Positions 8,747-17,231 of a stretch of 64,000 nucleotides of DNA are shown here, one piece after another; the first letter of the stretch is position 1; every line of letters starts with the position of its first letter. The notes under the pieces were generated by a model. That model was not told where the DNA came from and ran no database searches. It worked only from the letters and a program-made list of their open reading frames with translations. The DNA is from Cytophagaceae bacterium (GTDB lineage: Bacteria > Bacteroidota > Bacteroidia > Cytophagales > Cyclobacteriaceae). Position numbers and translations under genes: made by a program. The stretch covers positions 1,709,234-1,773,233 of the forward strand of contig CP030886.1 in assembly GCA_006969745.1 (NCBI GenBank). The letters run 5' to 3'.

Positions 8747-8771
8747 TAACGAAATGTTAATGAGGTGTTTA
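8745..8771 (+). repeat. Phased array CCTAA-GTTAA-GTTTA (candidate response-regulator site)
   Basis: Three pentamers begin at 8745, 8756 and 8767, exactly 11 bp apart. The segment TGTTAATGAGGTGTT is nearly identical to part of the array upstream of the kinase gene at 54.9 kb. The array starts 23 bp from the -7 box of the DUF1573 gene, the same distance as at 54.8 kb and 57.7 kb. The last unit runs into the stop codon of the YtxH gene. Confidence 0.45.
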
Positions 8772-9065
8772 GTTTTTCTTTATTTGGCTAATTAGGCCAT
8801 TTACGTCATCCAAAAGACGTTCTGCTTTGTCTTTTGCATCTTTTACGATCTTCTCACCTTGATTTTTTGCATCATTCTGGAAAACCGCCTTTCCATCGGC
8901 TACTTCGTCTACAAAACCTTCCAGCTGCTTTTTGAGCTTGTCCAATTGGAAAGTAAGCTTATCACGCGTGTTGGTCCCTTTGTCAGGTGCATATAGGATA
9001 CCCAATACGCCACCAGTCACTACGCCCAATAGAAATGCAAAGAAAGAACCACCTGATTTGCTCAT
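8769..9065 (-). CDS. YtxH domain protein (small membrane-anchored protein)
   Basis: 98 residues. A single N-terminal membrane helix with the YtxH signature (FFAFLLGVVTGGVLGILYAPDKG, about residues 8-30) is followed by an amphipathic, Lys/Asp-rich helical tail. The family is linked to general stress responses in Gram-positive bacteria, but its molecular function is unknown. It follows nusB by 11 bases on the same strand and is probably co-transcribed with it. Confidence 0.85.
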   Translation of the reverse strand: MSKSGGSFFAFLLGVVTGGVLGILYAPDKGTNTRDKLTFQLDKLKKQLEGFVDEVADGKAVFQNDAKNQGEKIVKDAKDKAERLLDDVNGLISQIKKN

Positions 9066-9076
9066 AATACTTGTAT

Positions 9077-10243
9077 TTACTTGTTGTCAATAAGGCCTCT
9101 ACCGCTCTTACGAATTTTACCACTCGAAGTTAGCTCGTTTGAGAGTACATCCAAAACGCCATTTACGAATTGTTTACTTTTTGGGGTGCTGTACATCTTA
9201 GATATTTCGATTGCTTCGTTTATGGTTACTTTGACAGGAATGCTTGGTGAATTCATCATTTCTACCAATGCAATCTTGAGAATGACCCGATCTGTCAACG
9301 CAATTCTATCTACATCCCAATTCATGGTTTTGCTCTGAATGATTTCTTCAAGAAATTCATTCTGATTGATGGTGTCCATGAAAAGTCGTTCGAGAAATTT
9401 GAAGTCCTCTTCACCATTTTTTGTCAATTCGGCCAATTCGAAACCTTCCCCATCTTGTAAAGCCTTAACGGTTTTTACCACCATGCTTTTAACTATGGGC
9501 TGATTTTCTACCCAGTGCAGGTGATTGCTCTCCAGAAACGAAGCAATTGCATCATTCTTAAAAACAACACGTTTGAACAACTCCAACACAATGTCGTTTT
9601 CAGGAAGATCAGCTTGTTTTTTACCGCCAAAAAAATGTTGAAGTGGCTCTGCGGTTCGGATCTGATCGCGGTACCAGGATTTTATTTCTTCGTGCTCATT
9701 GTCCCATGAAACACTGGATCTGGCAGCTTCTTTTTGAAGCAATTCAGATTCCTTAAGCTGCTTCACCAGGTCATTGCCAATGAATGGATAAAGCTTCTTT
9801 TCTTTAGCTATGTAAGCTTTATCTTCCTTTTCTCTATCCAATTTTTCTCGCTGCTCAATCTCAATCGGAAGTAGCAATAGTTTGATGTATGTGTCCTGAA
9901 GCCTTTCAGCTTCTTTCATCATATCGTTTTTCCGCACACGAGCCTCTTTCTGAATCAGGTTATCGTACTCGGTCAGGGCCTCATTTACGTTTGCCACTAC
10001 CTCTTCGTCTACACCTTCTGCTTCGCCTACTTTACCGGATAAAATGTTATCGTTAAAAAGCTTGACAGCCTGCTTTTTCCGTTCTTCGAACAGAGCTTTA
10101 TCAGCAAAATCATGCTTTGCAGGATCCAGCGCATGCATTTCTTCCAGCTCGTTTCTCTTCACTTCACGTAAAGACTCCACCGCAGTGAAATGTCCGTACA
10201 ATGCTTGCATCGCTTTTACCCTGAGTATTCTTCTATTTAGCAT
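9077..10243 (-). CDS. nusB: Transcription antitermination factor NusB, long form
   Basis: NusB binds boxA RNA with NusE (ribosomal protein S10) in rRNA antitermination. The C-terminal NusB fold (about residues 240-375) shows VDRIALTDRVILKIALVEMM and PVKVTINEAIEISKMYSTPKSKQFVNGVLD, the strongest family signature. At 388 residues it is much longer than the roughly 140 of E. coli NusB. The extra N-terminal helical region, which opens MLNRRILRVKAMQALYGHF, is usual in Bacteroidota. The gene is followed closely by ytxH. Confidence 0.93.
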   Translation of the reverse strand: MLNRRILRVKAMQALYGHFTAVESLREVKRNELEEMHALDPAKHDFADKALFEERKKQAVKLFNDNILSGKVGEAEGVDEEVVANVNEALTEYDNLIQKEARVRKNDMMKEAERLQDTYIKLLLLPIEIEQREKLDREKEDKAYIAKEKKLYPFIGNDLVKQLKESELLQKEAARSSVSWDNEHEEIKSWYRDQIRTAEPLQHFFGGKKQADLPENDIVLELFKRVVFKNDAIASFLESNHLHWVENQPIVKSMVVKTVKALQDGEGFELAELTKNGEEDFKFLERLFMDTINQNEFLEEIIQSKTMNWDVDRIALTDRVILKIALVEMMNSPSIPVKVTINEAIEISKMYSTPKSKQFVNGVLDVLSNELTSSGKIRKSGRGLIDNK

Positions 10244-10320
10244 GACTTTTTAGCTGGTTGTTCCTTATTTCAAAATATAACAGTCTCCTCTTTTGGAAGC
10301 TGAAGTTGAGGGTTTATACC

Positions 10321-11421
10321 TTATTCTCCAAGCTTTACTTTTCCTACCTGATCGATCCTTCTAAGCGCAAGCTCCAAAGCTGCCTCGTGAGAACCAATCT
10401 TGTTTTCTTCAGCGTGATTCAACACATCGAGGCAGACATCATAAATATGCTCCGTAGAAGCCATTACTCGATCTTTGTTGTAATTGCCAAGATACTCATG
10501 ATACACGTTCGCAATTCCTCCCGAGTTGATCAAGAAGTCTGGAGCGTATACGATTCCATGATCATTAAGCATTGCGCTGTGCTTTTCCTCGTTGGCCAGT
10601 TGGTTGTTTGCTGCACCGGCAACCACTGCACACTTCAACTCAGGAATTGAGTTATCATTCAATGTAGCTCCCATAGCGCATGGTGCGTAAATGTCCATTT
10701 CCATCTGGAAGACCTTATTCGGGTCTACCACGGAAACTTTCGAGTGCTTCTCCGTAATAGCTTTGATCTTATCTTCAAAAATATCTGCAATGAAGACGTT
10801 TGCATTTTCTTCGATAAGGTGATCTACCAAATACTTTCCGACTTGACCAGCACCTTGTACTAATATATTTTTTCCTCCTAGAGAATCTAAACCGTATGCT
10901 TTCTTAGCACCAGCTTTCATTCCCATATATACTCCGTATGCCGTCATAGGACTTGGATCACCTGATCCACCCATGTATTCCGGCTTACCTACTACATAAG
11001 GAGTCTCCATGCTCATGTATTCAATATCTCGCATGTTGATGTTCATATCCTCGGCAGTGTAATATTTGCCATTCAGGCTGTTGACAAACTTTCCGAAACG
11101 ACGCATCAAAGGCTCATTCTTAATTTTTCTTGCGTCACCTATGATGACTGCTTTTCCACCACCGATATTCAACCCAGCTAAGGCAGACTTGAAGGTCATT
11201 CCTCTAGACAGTCTTAACACATCGTTTAATGCTTCCTCGTCGGATGCGTAGTTCCACATTCGGGTACCGCCCATTGAGGGGCCAAGAACGGTATTGTGAA
11301 TTGCAATGATTGCTTTTAATCCGGTTTGCTCATCTCTGCAGAAGACCACCTGCTCATGATCAAGATTTGCCATTTGATCGAACACGCTGTTCGATTTTAC
11401 TTCGGGTTGTGTTTCTACCAT
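10321..11421 (-). CDS. Leucine/valine-type amino acid dehydrogenase (Glu/Leu/Phe/Val dehydrogenase family)
   Basis: Oxidative deamination of branched-chain amino acids with NAD is the expected reaction. The N-terminal catalytic domain has the glycine-rich GGTRMWNY and the catalytic lysine in NIGGGKAVIIGD. The C-terminal Rossmann domain has VQGAGQVGKYLVDHL, and AAVVAGAANNQLA follows the family pattern. The 366-residue length fits leucine dehydrogenase better than the roughly 450-residue glutamate dehydrogenases. It is monocistronic by spacing. A second, more distant family member is at 35.7 kb. Exact substrate preference cannot be read from the sequence. Confidence 0.88.
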   Translation of the reverse strand: MVETQPEVKSNSVFDQMANLDHEQVVFCRDEQTGLKAIIAIHNTVLGPSMGGTRMWNYASDEEALNDVLRLSRGMTFKSALAGLNIGGGKAVIIGDARKIKNEPLMRRFGKFVNSLNGKYYTAEDMNINMRDIEYMSMETPYVVGKPEYMGGSGDPSPMTAYGVYMGMKAGAKKAYGLDSLGGKNILVQGAGQVGKYLVDHLIEENANVFIADIFEDKIKAITEKHSKVSVVDPNKVFQMEMDIYAPCAMGATLNDNSIPELKCAVVAGAANNQLANEEKHSAMLNDHGIVYAPDFLINSGGIANVYHEYLGNYNKDRVMASTEHIYDVCLDVLNHAEENKIGSHEAALELALRRIDQVGKVKLGE

Positions 11422-11490
11422 TGTAATGAACTTTATTCTAATTTTGAACCTTCTCTCACAGGTGTGGTTGCACTGAAAGAAAAGAGGCTA

Positions 11491-11498
11491 CAAAAATA
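11491..11498 (-). promoter_or_regulatory. Possible -7 element for the leucine dehydrogenase gene
   Basis: TATTTTTG on the minus strand matches TAnnTTTG and lies about 70 bases before the start codon. I see no good TTG at the expected -33 distance, so this is tentative. Confidence 0.3.
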
Positions 11499-11545
11499 TC
11501 CTATTTTAACTAAACGCATTGGCTATCAATACTTTATAAAATTTC

Positions 11546-13330
11546 GTGAAAGACTTAGGCTACCTCAATAAATACCTACTGAAATATAAGTTTCACCTAA
11601 TTTTCGGTGCCTTATTCATCATTATTGCAAATTTTTTTGCGATTGTTCCTGCGGTAATTGTTCGATATGCATTCGATATTTTACAACGGAGCTATGGTAT
11701 TTTCTCCTCTTTTGAAGGATTTGAACTTCAGACGGAAACCATAGGCATCATTGGGTCAAGTATCATTGTTCTAGCTGCATTGATCCTGGCAGCAGCTCTA
11801 CTTCGCGGGGTATTTCTCTTCTTTATGCGTCAGACAATCATTGTGATGTCCAGAAGGATCGAATATGATTTAAAAAATGAGATTTATGAGCATTATCAAA
11901 CACTGCCGCTAAGATTTTACCGAAAGAACAATACCGGAGATCTGATGGCCCGCATCTCTGAGGATGTAAGTAAAGTGAGAATGTATATAGGGCCTGCTAT
12001 CATGTATGGCATTAATCTTTTCACACTCTTTCTGATGGTAATCCCGTTTATGATTTCCATTAATCCAACATTGACGCTGTACTCATTGCTTCCACTGCCA
12101 GTTCTTTCTGTGAGTATCTATTTTGTGAGTAACATTATAAACAAGAGGTCTACTGAAATTCAGGAAAGTCTTTCTGGTCTGTCCACGTATGTTCAGGAAG
12201 CTTTTTCCGGCATTCGGGTGATTAAGGCTTTTGTCCGAGAGGAACAAGTAGCTGAAAACTTTGAAACTGAAAGTATCGACTATCGAGATAAGTCACTGAA
12301 ACTTGCTTTTGTTCAGGCGCTATTCATGCCTTTGATCATGGCCCTAATTGGTCTCAGTGTGATTTTAACCGTTTGGATCGGCTCTATTCAGGTATTTAAC
12401 GGAGAAGTAAGCACGGGTAATATTGCTGAGTTTATCATTTATGTAAACATGCTTACCTGGCCAGTGACCGCACTTGGTTGGATCACCTCTATTATACAGC
12501 GTGCTGCTGCATCGCAGCGGCGTATCAATGAATTCCTAAGTACGAAAACAGATATTGTTTCTGAAAAAAGCATTGTGCGGGAAATTGAGGGAAGCATCCT
12601 ATTCGATAATGTGAGTTTCACCTATCCGGATTCAGGAATTGAAGCACTTAAGAAGGTGTCTTTTGAGGTGCATCCCGGTGAGTCTATTGCTATCGTGGGG
12701 ACTACCGGTTCAGGAAAAAGCACGATTGCTAATATGGTCTGCAGACTCTATGATATAGATAGTGGCAAAATTGAAATTGATGAAATCGGGGTAAAGGATT
12801 ATGACATCTCATCTCTGAGAAGTCAGATTGGGTATGTTCCCCAAGATGTCTTCCTTTTTTCGGACACGATAGAGAACAACATCTCCTTTGGCAACCGTCA
12901 GATGAGCAGAGAAGAAATAGAGCGTGCAGCGGAAGATGCAGATGTACTCGCCAATATCAAAGAATTTAAAGATGGGTTCCAAACCCGACTGGGCGAACGA
13001 GGTATAACACTTTCCGGAGGACAAAAACAACGGGTTTCCATTGCTCGAGCTATTGCTAGATCACCGAAAATCTTAATCCTGGATGATGCACTTTCTGCTG
13101 TTGATACTAAAACTGAAAATGCAATTTTGAATGCCATGCAAAGAATTATGGAGGGACGTACTTCCATAATTATTTCACATCGTGTCTCCTCAGCAAAACT
13201 TGCAGACAAAGTAGTGATGCTTGACGATGGGGTGATTGTAGAGCAAGGGACACATGATGAGCTCCTCTCAAAAGGTGGTGCATACAAAGAGCTACACGAC
13301 AAGCAATTGGCAGGTGAGGAAGTGGCCTGA
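11546..13330 (+). CDS. ABC exporter, fused permease and ATPase (MsbA/LmrA-like)
   Basis: A GTG start at 11546 opens an N-terminal six-helix transmembrane domain (about residues 10-320), preceded by the short helix KDLGYLNKYLLKYK. The ATPase domain follows from about residue 345: Walker A GTTGSGKST, Q-loop GYVPQD, signature LSGGQKQR, Walker B ILILDDALS and the H-loop SHR. The 594-residue half-transporter acts as a dimer in the inner membrane; its lipid, peptide or drug substrate is unknown. A second half-transporter is encoded on the opposite strand at 13.9-15.7 kb. They could form a heterodimer but are not in one operon. Confidence 0.9.
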   Translation: MKDLGYLNKYLLKYKFHLIFGALFIIIANFFAIVPAVIVRYAFDILQRSYGIFSSFEGFELQTETIGIIGSSIIVLAALILAAALLRGVFLFFMRQTIIVMSRRIEYDLKNEIYEHYQTLPLRFYRKNNTGDLMARISEDVSKVRMYIGPAIMYGINLFTLFLMVIPFMISINPTLTLYSLLPLPVLSVSIYFVSNIINKRSTEIQESLSGLSTYVQEAFSGIRVIKAFVREEQVAENFETESIDYRDKSLKLAFVQALFMPLIMALIGLSVILTVWIGSIQVFNGEVSTGNIAEFIIYVNMLTWPVTALGWITSIIQRAAASQRRINEFLSTKTDIVSEKSIVREIEGSILFDNVSFTYPDSGIEALKKVSFEVHPGESIAIVGTTGSGKSTIANMVCRLYDIDSGKIEIDEIGVKDYDISSLRSQIGYVPQDVFLFSDTIENNISFGNRQMSREEIERAAEDADVLANIKEFKDGFQTRLGERGITLSGGQKQRVSIARAIARSPKILILDDALSAVDTKTENAILNAMQRIMEGRTSIIISHRVSSAKLADKVVMLDDGVIVEQGTHDELLSKGGAYKELHDKQLAGEEVA

Positions 13331-13870
13331 TTATCTTGCCCAAAATTCCACACTGAAGCTTTGATCGGGATAATACAACTCAAATGATAATGGCTGCAAT
13401 ACAGCACCTTCTTCTATTGCCTTGATCTGAGCAAGTTCAGCTACCTCCTCTGGTGTCGGCCTAACCAGCTCATGCTGAGTCATGAAGATTTTAAAGATTT
13501 TGTCGGTCTTAAATTCCTTGTAAGTATAACCTGCAGGTAACCTCACAACGTCTTTGATTTCCTCGCGAGAAGCACCAATGAAATAATGTACAGAGTCTTT
13601 TCCAATGGTGTCGTTTTGGAAAAAGATCACAGTGAGCATGCCTCTCAATCTTCCTGAATCAACTTCAATTTTTGCCGTCTCTATCTTATTCTTAAACTCA
13701 GCATATCGAAACTTTTCAATGTATTCCTTTCCAATGACGGTTCGTTCTTTGCCCTCCATCACATAGACAATTACAGGATCAAATCCTCCCAGGGTATAAT
13801 AAGTACTCCATGCAATGATGATCAGGCAAACAATGATGATGGCCAGGTAGAATTGCTTTGCTCGCTTCAT
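13331..13870 (-). CDS. Membrane-anchored protein of unknown function
   Basis: I do not recognise the family. One N-terminal membrane helix (residues 7-27, YLAIIIVCLIIIAWSTYYTL) precedes a soluble alpha/beta domain of about 150 residues that is probably periplasmic. There is no cysteine lipobox and no catalytic motif. It sits tail to tail with the upstream ABC exporter, its stop touching that gene's stop. It has its own promoter in the 3' end of the other ABC gene, with the -7 box only 4 bases before ATG. 179 residues. Confidence 0.7.
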   Translation of the reverse strand: MKRAKQFYLAIIIVCLIIIAWSTYYTLGGFDPVIVYVMEGKERTVIGKEYIEKFRYAEFKNKIETAKIEVDSGRLRGMLTVIFFQNDTIGKDSVHYFIGASREEIKDVVRLPAGYTYKEFKTDKIFKIFMTQHELVRPTPEEVAELAQIKAIEEGAVLQPLSFELYYPDQSFSVEFWAR

Positions 13871-13874
13871 GACT

Positions 13875-13908
13875 CAAATATAGATGTTCGATCAGACTGC
13901 TTTAGCAA
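13875..13908 (-). promoter_or_regulatory. Promoter of the 13331-13870 gene, apparently leaderless
   Basis: TATATTTG (minus strand, 13882-13875) is a perfect TAnnTTTG. A TTG lies 23 bases upstream (13908-13906). Only 4 bases separate the -7 box from ATG, so transcription would begin at or next to the start codon. Confidence 0.55.
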
Positions 13909-15661
13909 CTTCTTTGTATTGCATCTGATGAAGTTGTGCATAAAATCCCTCTTTCTCCAAAAGTTCATCGTGATTTCCACGTTCTACAATCTCTCCTTTA
14001 TCCAGCACCAGGATTTGCTTTGCATTCTGGATGGTGGACAATCGATGGGCAATAACGATTGAGGTGCGTCCGCTCATCATTTTTTGAATCGCGGACTGGA
14101 TCAGCTCTTCCGTTTCTGTATCAACCGAAGAAGTGGCCTCATCCAACACAATGATCTTGGGATCATATACCATCGCTCTAACAAAGGAAATGAGCTGCCG
14201 CTGACCCACGGAAAGGGTGGCACCACGCTCCATCACATTGTAATCAAAGCCTCCTGGTAGTTTTTCAATGAAAGAAAGTGCTCCGACCATCTCTGCTGCC
14301 TCTCGTACTTTTTCCCTGGAAATATCCGGATTACGCAAGGTGATATTGTTCAATATGGAATCTGAAAACAGAAACACATCCTGTAAAACAACAGCTATGT
14401 GATTTCTCAGATTGGACAAATTGTACTCGCGTACATCCGTGCCATCCACGTAGATGTTGCCCTTATTGATTTCATAAAATCGACTAAGTAAGTTGATCAC
14501 AGAAGATTTTCCGGCTCCAGTGGCTCCAACGAGGGCAATGGTCTCTCCTTGGTTTACCTCGAATGAAATATTCTTGAGCACATAATCGTCCTCCACATAG
14601 GCAAAGGAGACATCCTCAAATTTCACATCGCCATTTACATGCTCCGGCTCGAAGGTGCCATTATCCTGGATGTGATCATTGTTATCTAATAAATCCAATA
14701 TCCTATTGGACGAAACGATTCCCATCTGCAGTGTATTGAATCGATCGGCAATCATTCGTATCGGGCGAAAGAACATTTGCAAGTACAAAATAAAGGCGAT
14801 CAGCATTCCGAATTCTACATTGCCTTGCACCAGCTGGCCTCCCCCGTACCAAACAATAAGCCCAATTCCTGCAGCTTGAATTACTTCCGAAACTGGAAAG
14901 TAAATAGCATAGTAAAGTACCGAATTGATGTTTGCTTTTCTGTGCTCTTTGTTGATCTCTTTAAATTTTTCGAATTCACGCTTCTCGCTGTTGAAAATCT
15001 GCACAATGTTCATTCCGGTGATGTGCTCCTGCACAAATGAGTTGAGGTTGGAAACGGCCGCACGCACTTCATTGAAGGCAACCTTAATTTTTTCCTTGAA
15101 AATATAAGTCGCCAAGATTAAGAAAGGCAGCAGTGAAAGACTCACCAGTGTCAGCGACCAGTTGAGCCAGAACATGAAACCCAGAATCACTAACAATTGC
15201 ATGACATCCGCAATGATTCCTGCGATTCCTGTACTGAAGACTTCTGCCAGTGTTTCTATATCGGAAACATTGCGCGTCACCAGTCGCCCAATAGGCGTCT
15301 TGTCAAAAAAAGTAAGCTTTAGGCTTTGAATGTGCCGATAAAGTTTGATTCGAATGTCTTTGATAATATTTTGGCCGAGCCAGCCGGAGTAAAACGTATG
15401 GAGATATTGTACAATTGCTTGAACCACAAGTAGTCCTACCAACAGTAAGATCATATCGACCAGTCCCGGATAGTCACCTTGTGCAACATTGTTATCTATG
15501 GCCTGTTGAATAATAAAAGGACGTAAGGGTCCCGTCACACTTAATGCAATGGTGAGAAAGACGAGAAAGTAGAAAACACCAATGTAGGGTTTAGCAAAGA
15601 CAAATAATCGTCTTAGCACTTTCAGATCTACAATGTTGCCGCTGGCCTTTTCTTTTTCCAA
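13892..15661 (-). CDS. ABC exporter, fused permease and ATPase
   Basis: 589 residues in the standard half-exporter layout: a six-helix membrane domain (about residues 20-320), then an ATPase with Walker A GATGAGKSS, Q-loop AVVLQDVFLFSD, Walker B IIVLDEATS and H-loop AHRLS. The signature motif is LSVGQRQ, in which Val replaces the usual Gly of LSGGQ. This substitution is seen in a subset of Bacteroidota exporters and need not abolish activity. Translation starts at a TTG 5 bases after the truA stop, so it is co-transcribed with truA. The transported substrate is unknown. Confidence 0.88.
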   Translation of the reverse strand: MEKEKASGNIVDLKVLRRLFVFAKPYIGVFYFLVFLTIALSVTGPLRPFIIQQAIDNNVAQGDYPGLVDMILLLVGLLVVQAIVQYLHTFYSGWLGQNIIKDIRIKLYRHIQSLKLTFFDKTPIGRLVTRNVSDIETLAEVFSTGIAGIIADVMQLLVILGFMFWLNWSLTLVSLSLLPFLILATYIFKEKIKVAFNEVRAAVSNLNSFVQEHITGMNIVQIFNSEKREFEKFKEINKEHRKANINSVLYYAIYFPVSEVIQAAGIGLIVWYGGGQLVQGNVEFGMLIAFILYLQMFFRPIRMIADRFNTLQMGIVSSNRILDLLDNNDHIQDNGTFEPEHVNGDVKFEDVSFAYVEDDYVLKNISFEVNQGETIALVGATGAGKSSVINLLSRFYEINKGNIYVDGTDVREYNLSNLRNHIAVVLQDVFLFSDSILNNITLRNPDISREKVREAAEMVGALSFIEKLPGGFDYNVMERGATLSVGQRQLISFVRAMVYDPKIIVLDEATSSVDTETEELIQSAIQKMMSGRTSIVIAHRLSTIQNAKQILVLDKGEIVERGNHDELLEKEGFYAQLHQMQYKEVAKAV

Positions 15662-15665
15662 TGTA

Positions 15666-16409
15666 TCAGTCTAAATATACGTCCTCCGGGTAAATCACTT
15701 CTTGCAAAAACAATCCTTCTGCCGGTACTGCTCTTCCAGCTTTACTGCGATCATTACTTTTTAAAATAAACTCAAAATCATCCAACGAAGTTTTCCCCAA
15801 ACCCACATCAATCAACGTTCCTACAATCGCTCTCACCATGCCTCTCAAGAACCGATTTGCCGAAATCACAAACAGATGATCCGATCCATTCTGTTTCCAT
15901 TGGGCTTCAAAAATTTCGCAGTTGAAGTGATTCACCTCGGTATGAACCTTACTAAAGCACTCAAAGTTCTGCCAAGACTTAAATATTTCACACGCTCGAT
16001 TGATTTGATCAACGTCAAGTTCAGGTTTGAAGTAGTAAGAATATTCTTTCTTGAATGGACTTTTTGCCTGATGCAAATGATAATGATATTTCCTGGATGT
16101 CGCCTCAAAGCGAGCACTTACATCGTTCTTCACTGCAACAATCCTATTGATGGAAATGTCCTCATTCAAAAATGAGTTGAGTTTAAAAACCATCTTCTCT
16201 GCATCCAACTCATCCGCATCGAAATGGGCAATTTGTTGAGTGGCATGGACACCTGCATCCGTTCGTCCACTTCCCACAATAGCCACTTTGGACTTCAGAA
16301 TAGTGGAAAGCGCCTTTTCAATTTCTTCCTGCACAGTAACACCATTGGGTTGAATCTGCCAGCCATTGAAGTTTGTGCCTTTGTAACTGATGTCCATGAA
16401 ATATCTCAC
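15666..16409 (-). CDS. truA: tRNA pseudouridine(38-40) synthase TruA
   Basis: TruA converts uridines 38-40 in the tRNA anticodon arm to pseudouridine. The catalytic aspartate is in GSGRTDAGVHA, and the C-terminal RFLRGMVRAIVGTLIDVGLG motif is characteristic. It starts with GTG at 16409, matching the conserved RYFMDISYKGTNFNGWQ opening. An ATG four codons later is the alternative. 247 residues is normal. The gene is followed at once by the ABC exporter gene. A near-consensus -7 (CAAATTTG) lies 5 bases before the GTG. Confidence 0.95.
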   Translation of the reverse strand: MRYFMDISYKGTNFNGWQIQPNGVTVQEEIEKALSTILKSKVAIVGSGRTDAGVHATQQIAHFDADELDAEKMVFKLNSFLNEDISINRIVAVKNDVSARFEATSRKYHYHLHQAKSPFKKEYSYYFKPELDVDQINRACEIFKSWQNFECFSKVHTEVNHFNCEIFEAQWKQNGSDHLFVISANRFLRGMVRAIVGTLIDVGLGKTSLDDFEFILKSNDRSKAGRAVPAEGLFLQEVIYPEDVYLD

Positions 16410-16491
16410 AGCGACAAATTTGCGTTCATTCCTTCGATTTGAAACATAAAACCTCTCATATTTGCCTCACAATATCTTTCTTAATTTAAAC

Positions 16492-16577
16492 GTCATGCTG
16501 AATTTTTTCGGCATCCAATGTGAGATCATAGATTCTGAAATAAGCCTGTCTGCCGACAAAGGCAGGTTCAGAATGAC
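16492..16577. repeat. Palindromic intergenic element with GTCATxCTGAA ends
   Basis: Outer inverted repeats GTCATGCTGAA (16492-16502) and TTCAGAATGAC (16567-16577) match at 10 of 11 positions. They enclose an inner hairpin CTGCC/GGCAG (16550-16554 with 16561-16565). The element lies in the 203-base gap between truA and the DUF4293 gene and has no ORF. The layout resembles short dispersed repeats of Bacteroidota genomes. Only one copy is in this window, so the repeat status is inferred. Confidence 0.45.
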
Positions 16578-16612
16578 TTACAAAATGAAATTCGGGTAAA
16601 AAACGAAACAAA

Positions 16613-17122
16613 ATGCTTCAACGAGTACAGACCATCTTCATGACAATCGCTGCTACTGCGATGATTTTAATGTTGTTTTTTCCAATCTGGGGGAAGTCTC
16701 AAGATAACCCAGAGGTTGATCAAGATGAATACGAATATGCATTAATGAATGCTTTCGAGTTAAGGTATGAACTTAGAAGCGATACTTCTGATAAAGTGGA
16801 ATTACTTGGTACCCAAAATACTTTTTTACTATCCATAGGAGCAATTGCTGCAGCATTAGTTATGTTTTTTTCAATCTCACGTTATAAAAATCGCATGACA
16901 CAAGTGAAGCTAAATGCACTCTTTTCACTTATCACTGCTGCTACACTAGTTGGAACGTACCTTTATACAAGTAAAGCAAATCAGCTTTTTGACCCAAACC
17001 TTGCTGGAAATTATCTCATTGGTTTTTACCTTCCTATTGTAGCAATGCTCAATAACTTTCTGGCGAATCGTTTCATCCGAAAAGACGAGCAGCTGGTGAG
17101 GAGTGCGAATCGGATAAGATAA
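16613..17122 (+). CDS. DUF4293 integral membrane protein
   Basis: 169 residues with four predicted membrane helices. The opening MLQRVQTIFMTIAATAMILM followed by FFPIW is the DUF4293 hallmark. The second helix pair includes FLLSIGAIAAALVMFFSI and LIGFYLPIVAMLNNFLANRFIRKDE. The family is restricted to Bacteroidota and has no known function. It stands alone between the palindromic element and htpG and is followed by terminator-like hairpins. Confidence 0.85.
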   Translation: MLQRVQTIFMTIAATAMILMLFFPIWGKSQDNPEVDQDEYEYALMNAFELRYELRSDTSDKVELLGTQNTFLLSIGAIAAALVMFFSISRYKNRMTQVKLNALFSLITAATLVGTYLYTSKANQLFDPNLAGNYLIGFYLPIVAMLNNFLANRFIRKDEQLVRSANRIR

Positions 17123-17133
17123 CAGATTAATCA

Positions 17134-17168
17134 ACCCGTAATTGCGGGTCTGACATCATGTCAGTTTT
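17134..17168 (+). terminator. Two tandem hairpins ending the DUF4293 gene
   Basis: ACCCG/CGGGT (17134-17138 with 17145-17149) is followed at once by CTGAC/GTCAG (17150-17154 with 17160-17164) and a TTTT tract. Position and form fit an intrinsic terminator upstream of htpG. Confidence 0.6.
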
Positions 17169-17199
17169 CTCTCTCTGGAATAGTATTTGAGTTTAGGGC

Positions 17200-17230
17200 G
17201 TCTGAGTAACAACAAAAATTGTAATCAGAC
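17200..17230 (+). promoter_or_regulatory. 5' leader hairpin directly before htpG
   Basis: GTCTGA (17200-17205) pairs with TCAGAC (17225-17230), with an inner ACAA/TTGT pairing around an A-rich loop. The stem ends one base before the ATG at 17232, so folding would occlude the start codon region. A TATTTG-containing -7-like element just upstream would make the hairpin almost the whole leader. This geometry suits temperature-sensitive control of a heat-shock gene, but that is inference. Confidence 0.4.
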
Positions 17231-17231
17231 A

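Noticed and set aside
8745..8760. Transcription start of the DUF1573 gene inside the repeat array
   Set aside because: The perfect TAAATTTG at 8715-8722 places the start downstream at about 8708; the array is upstream of it.
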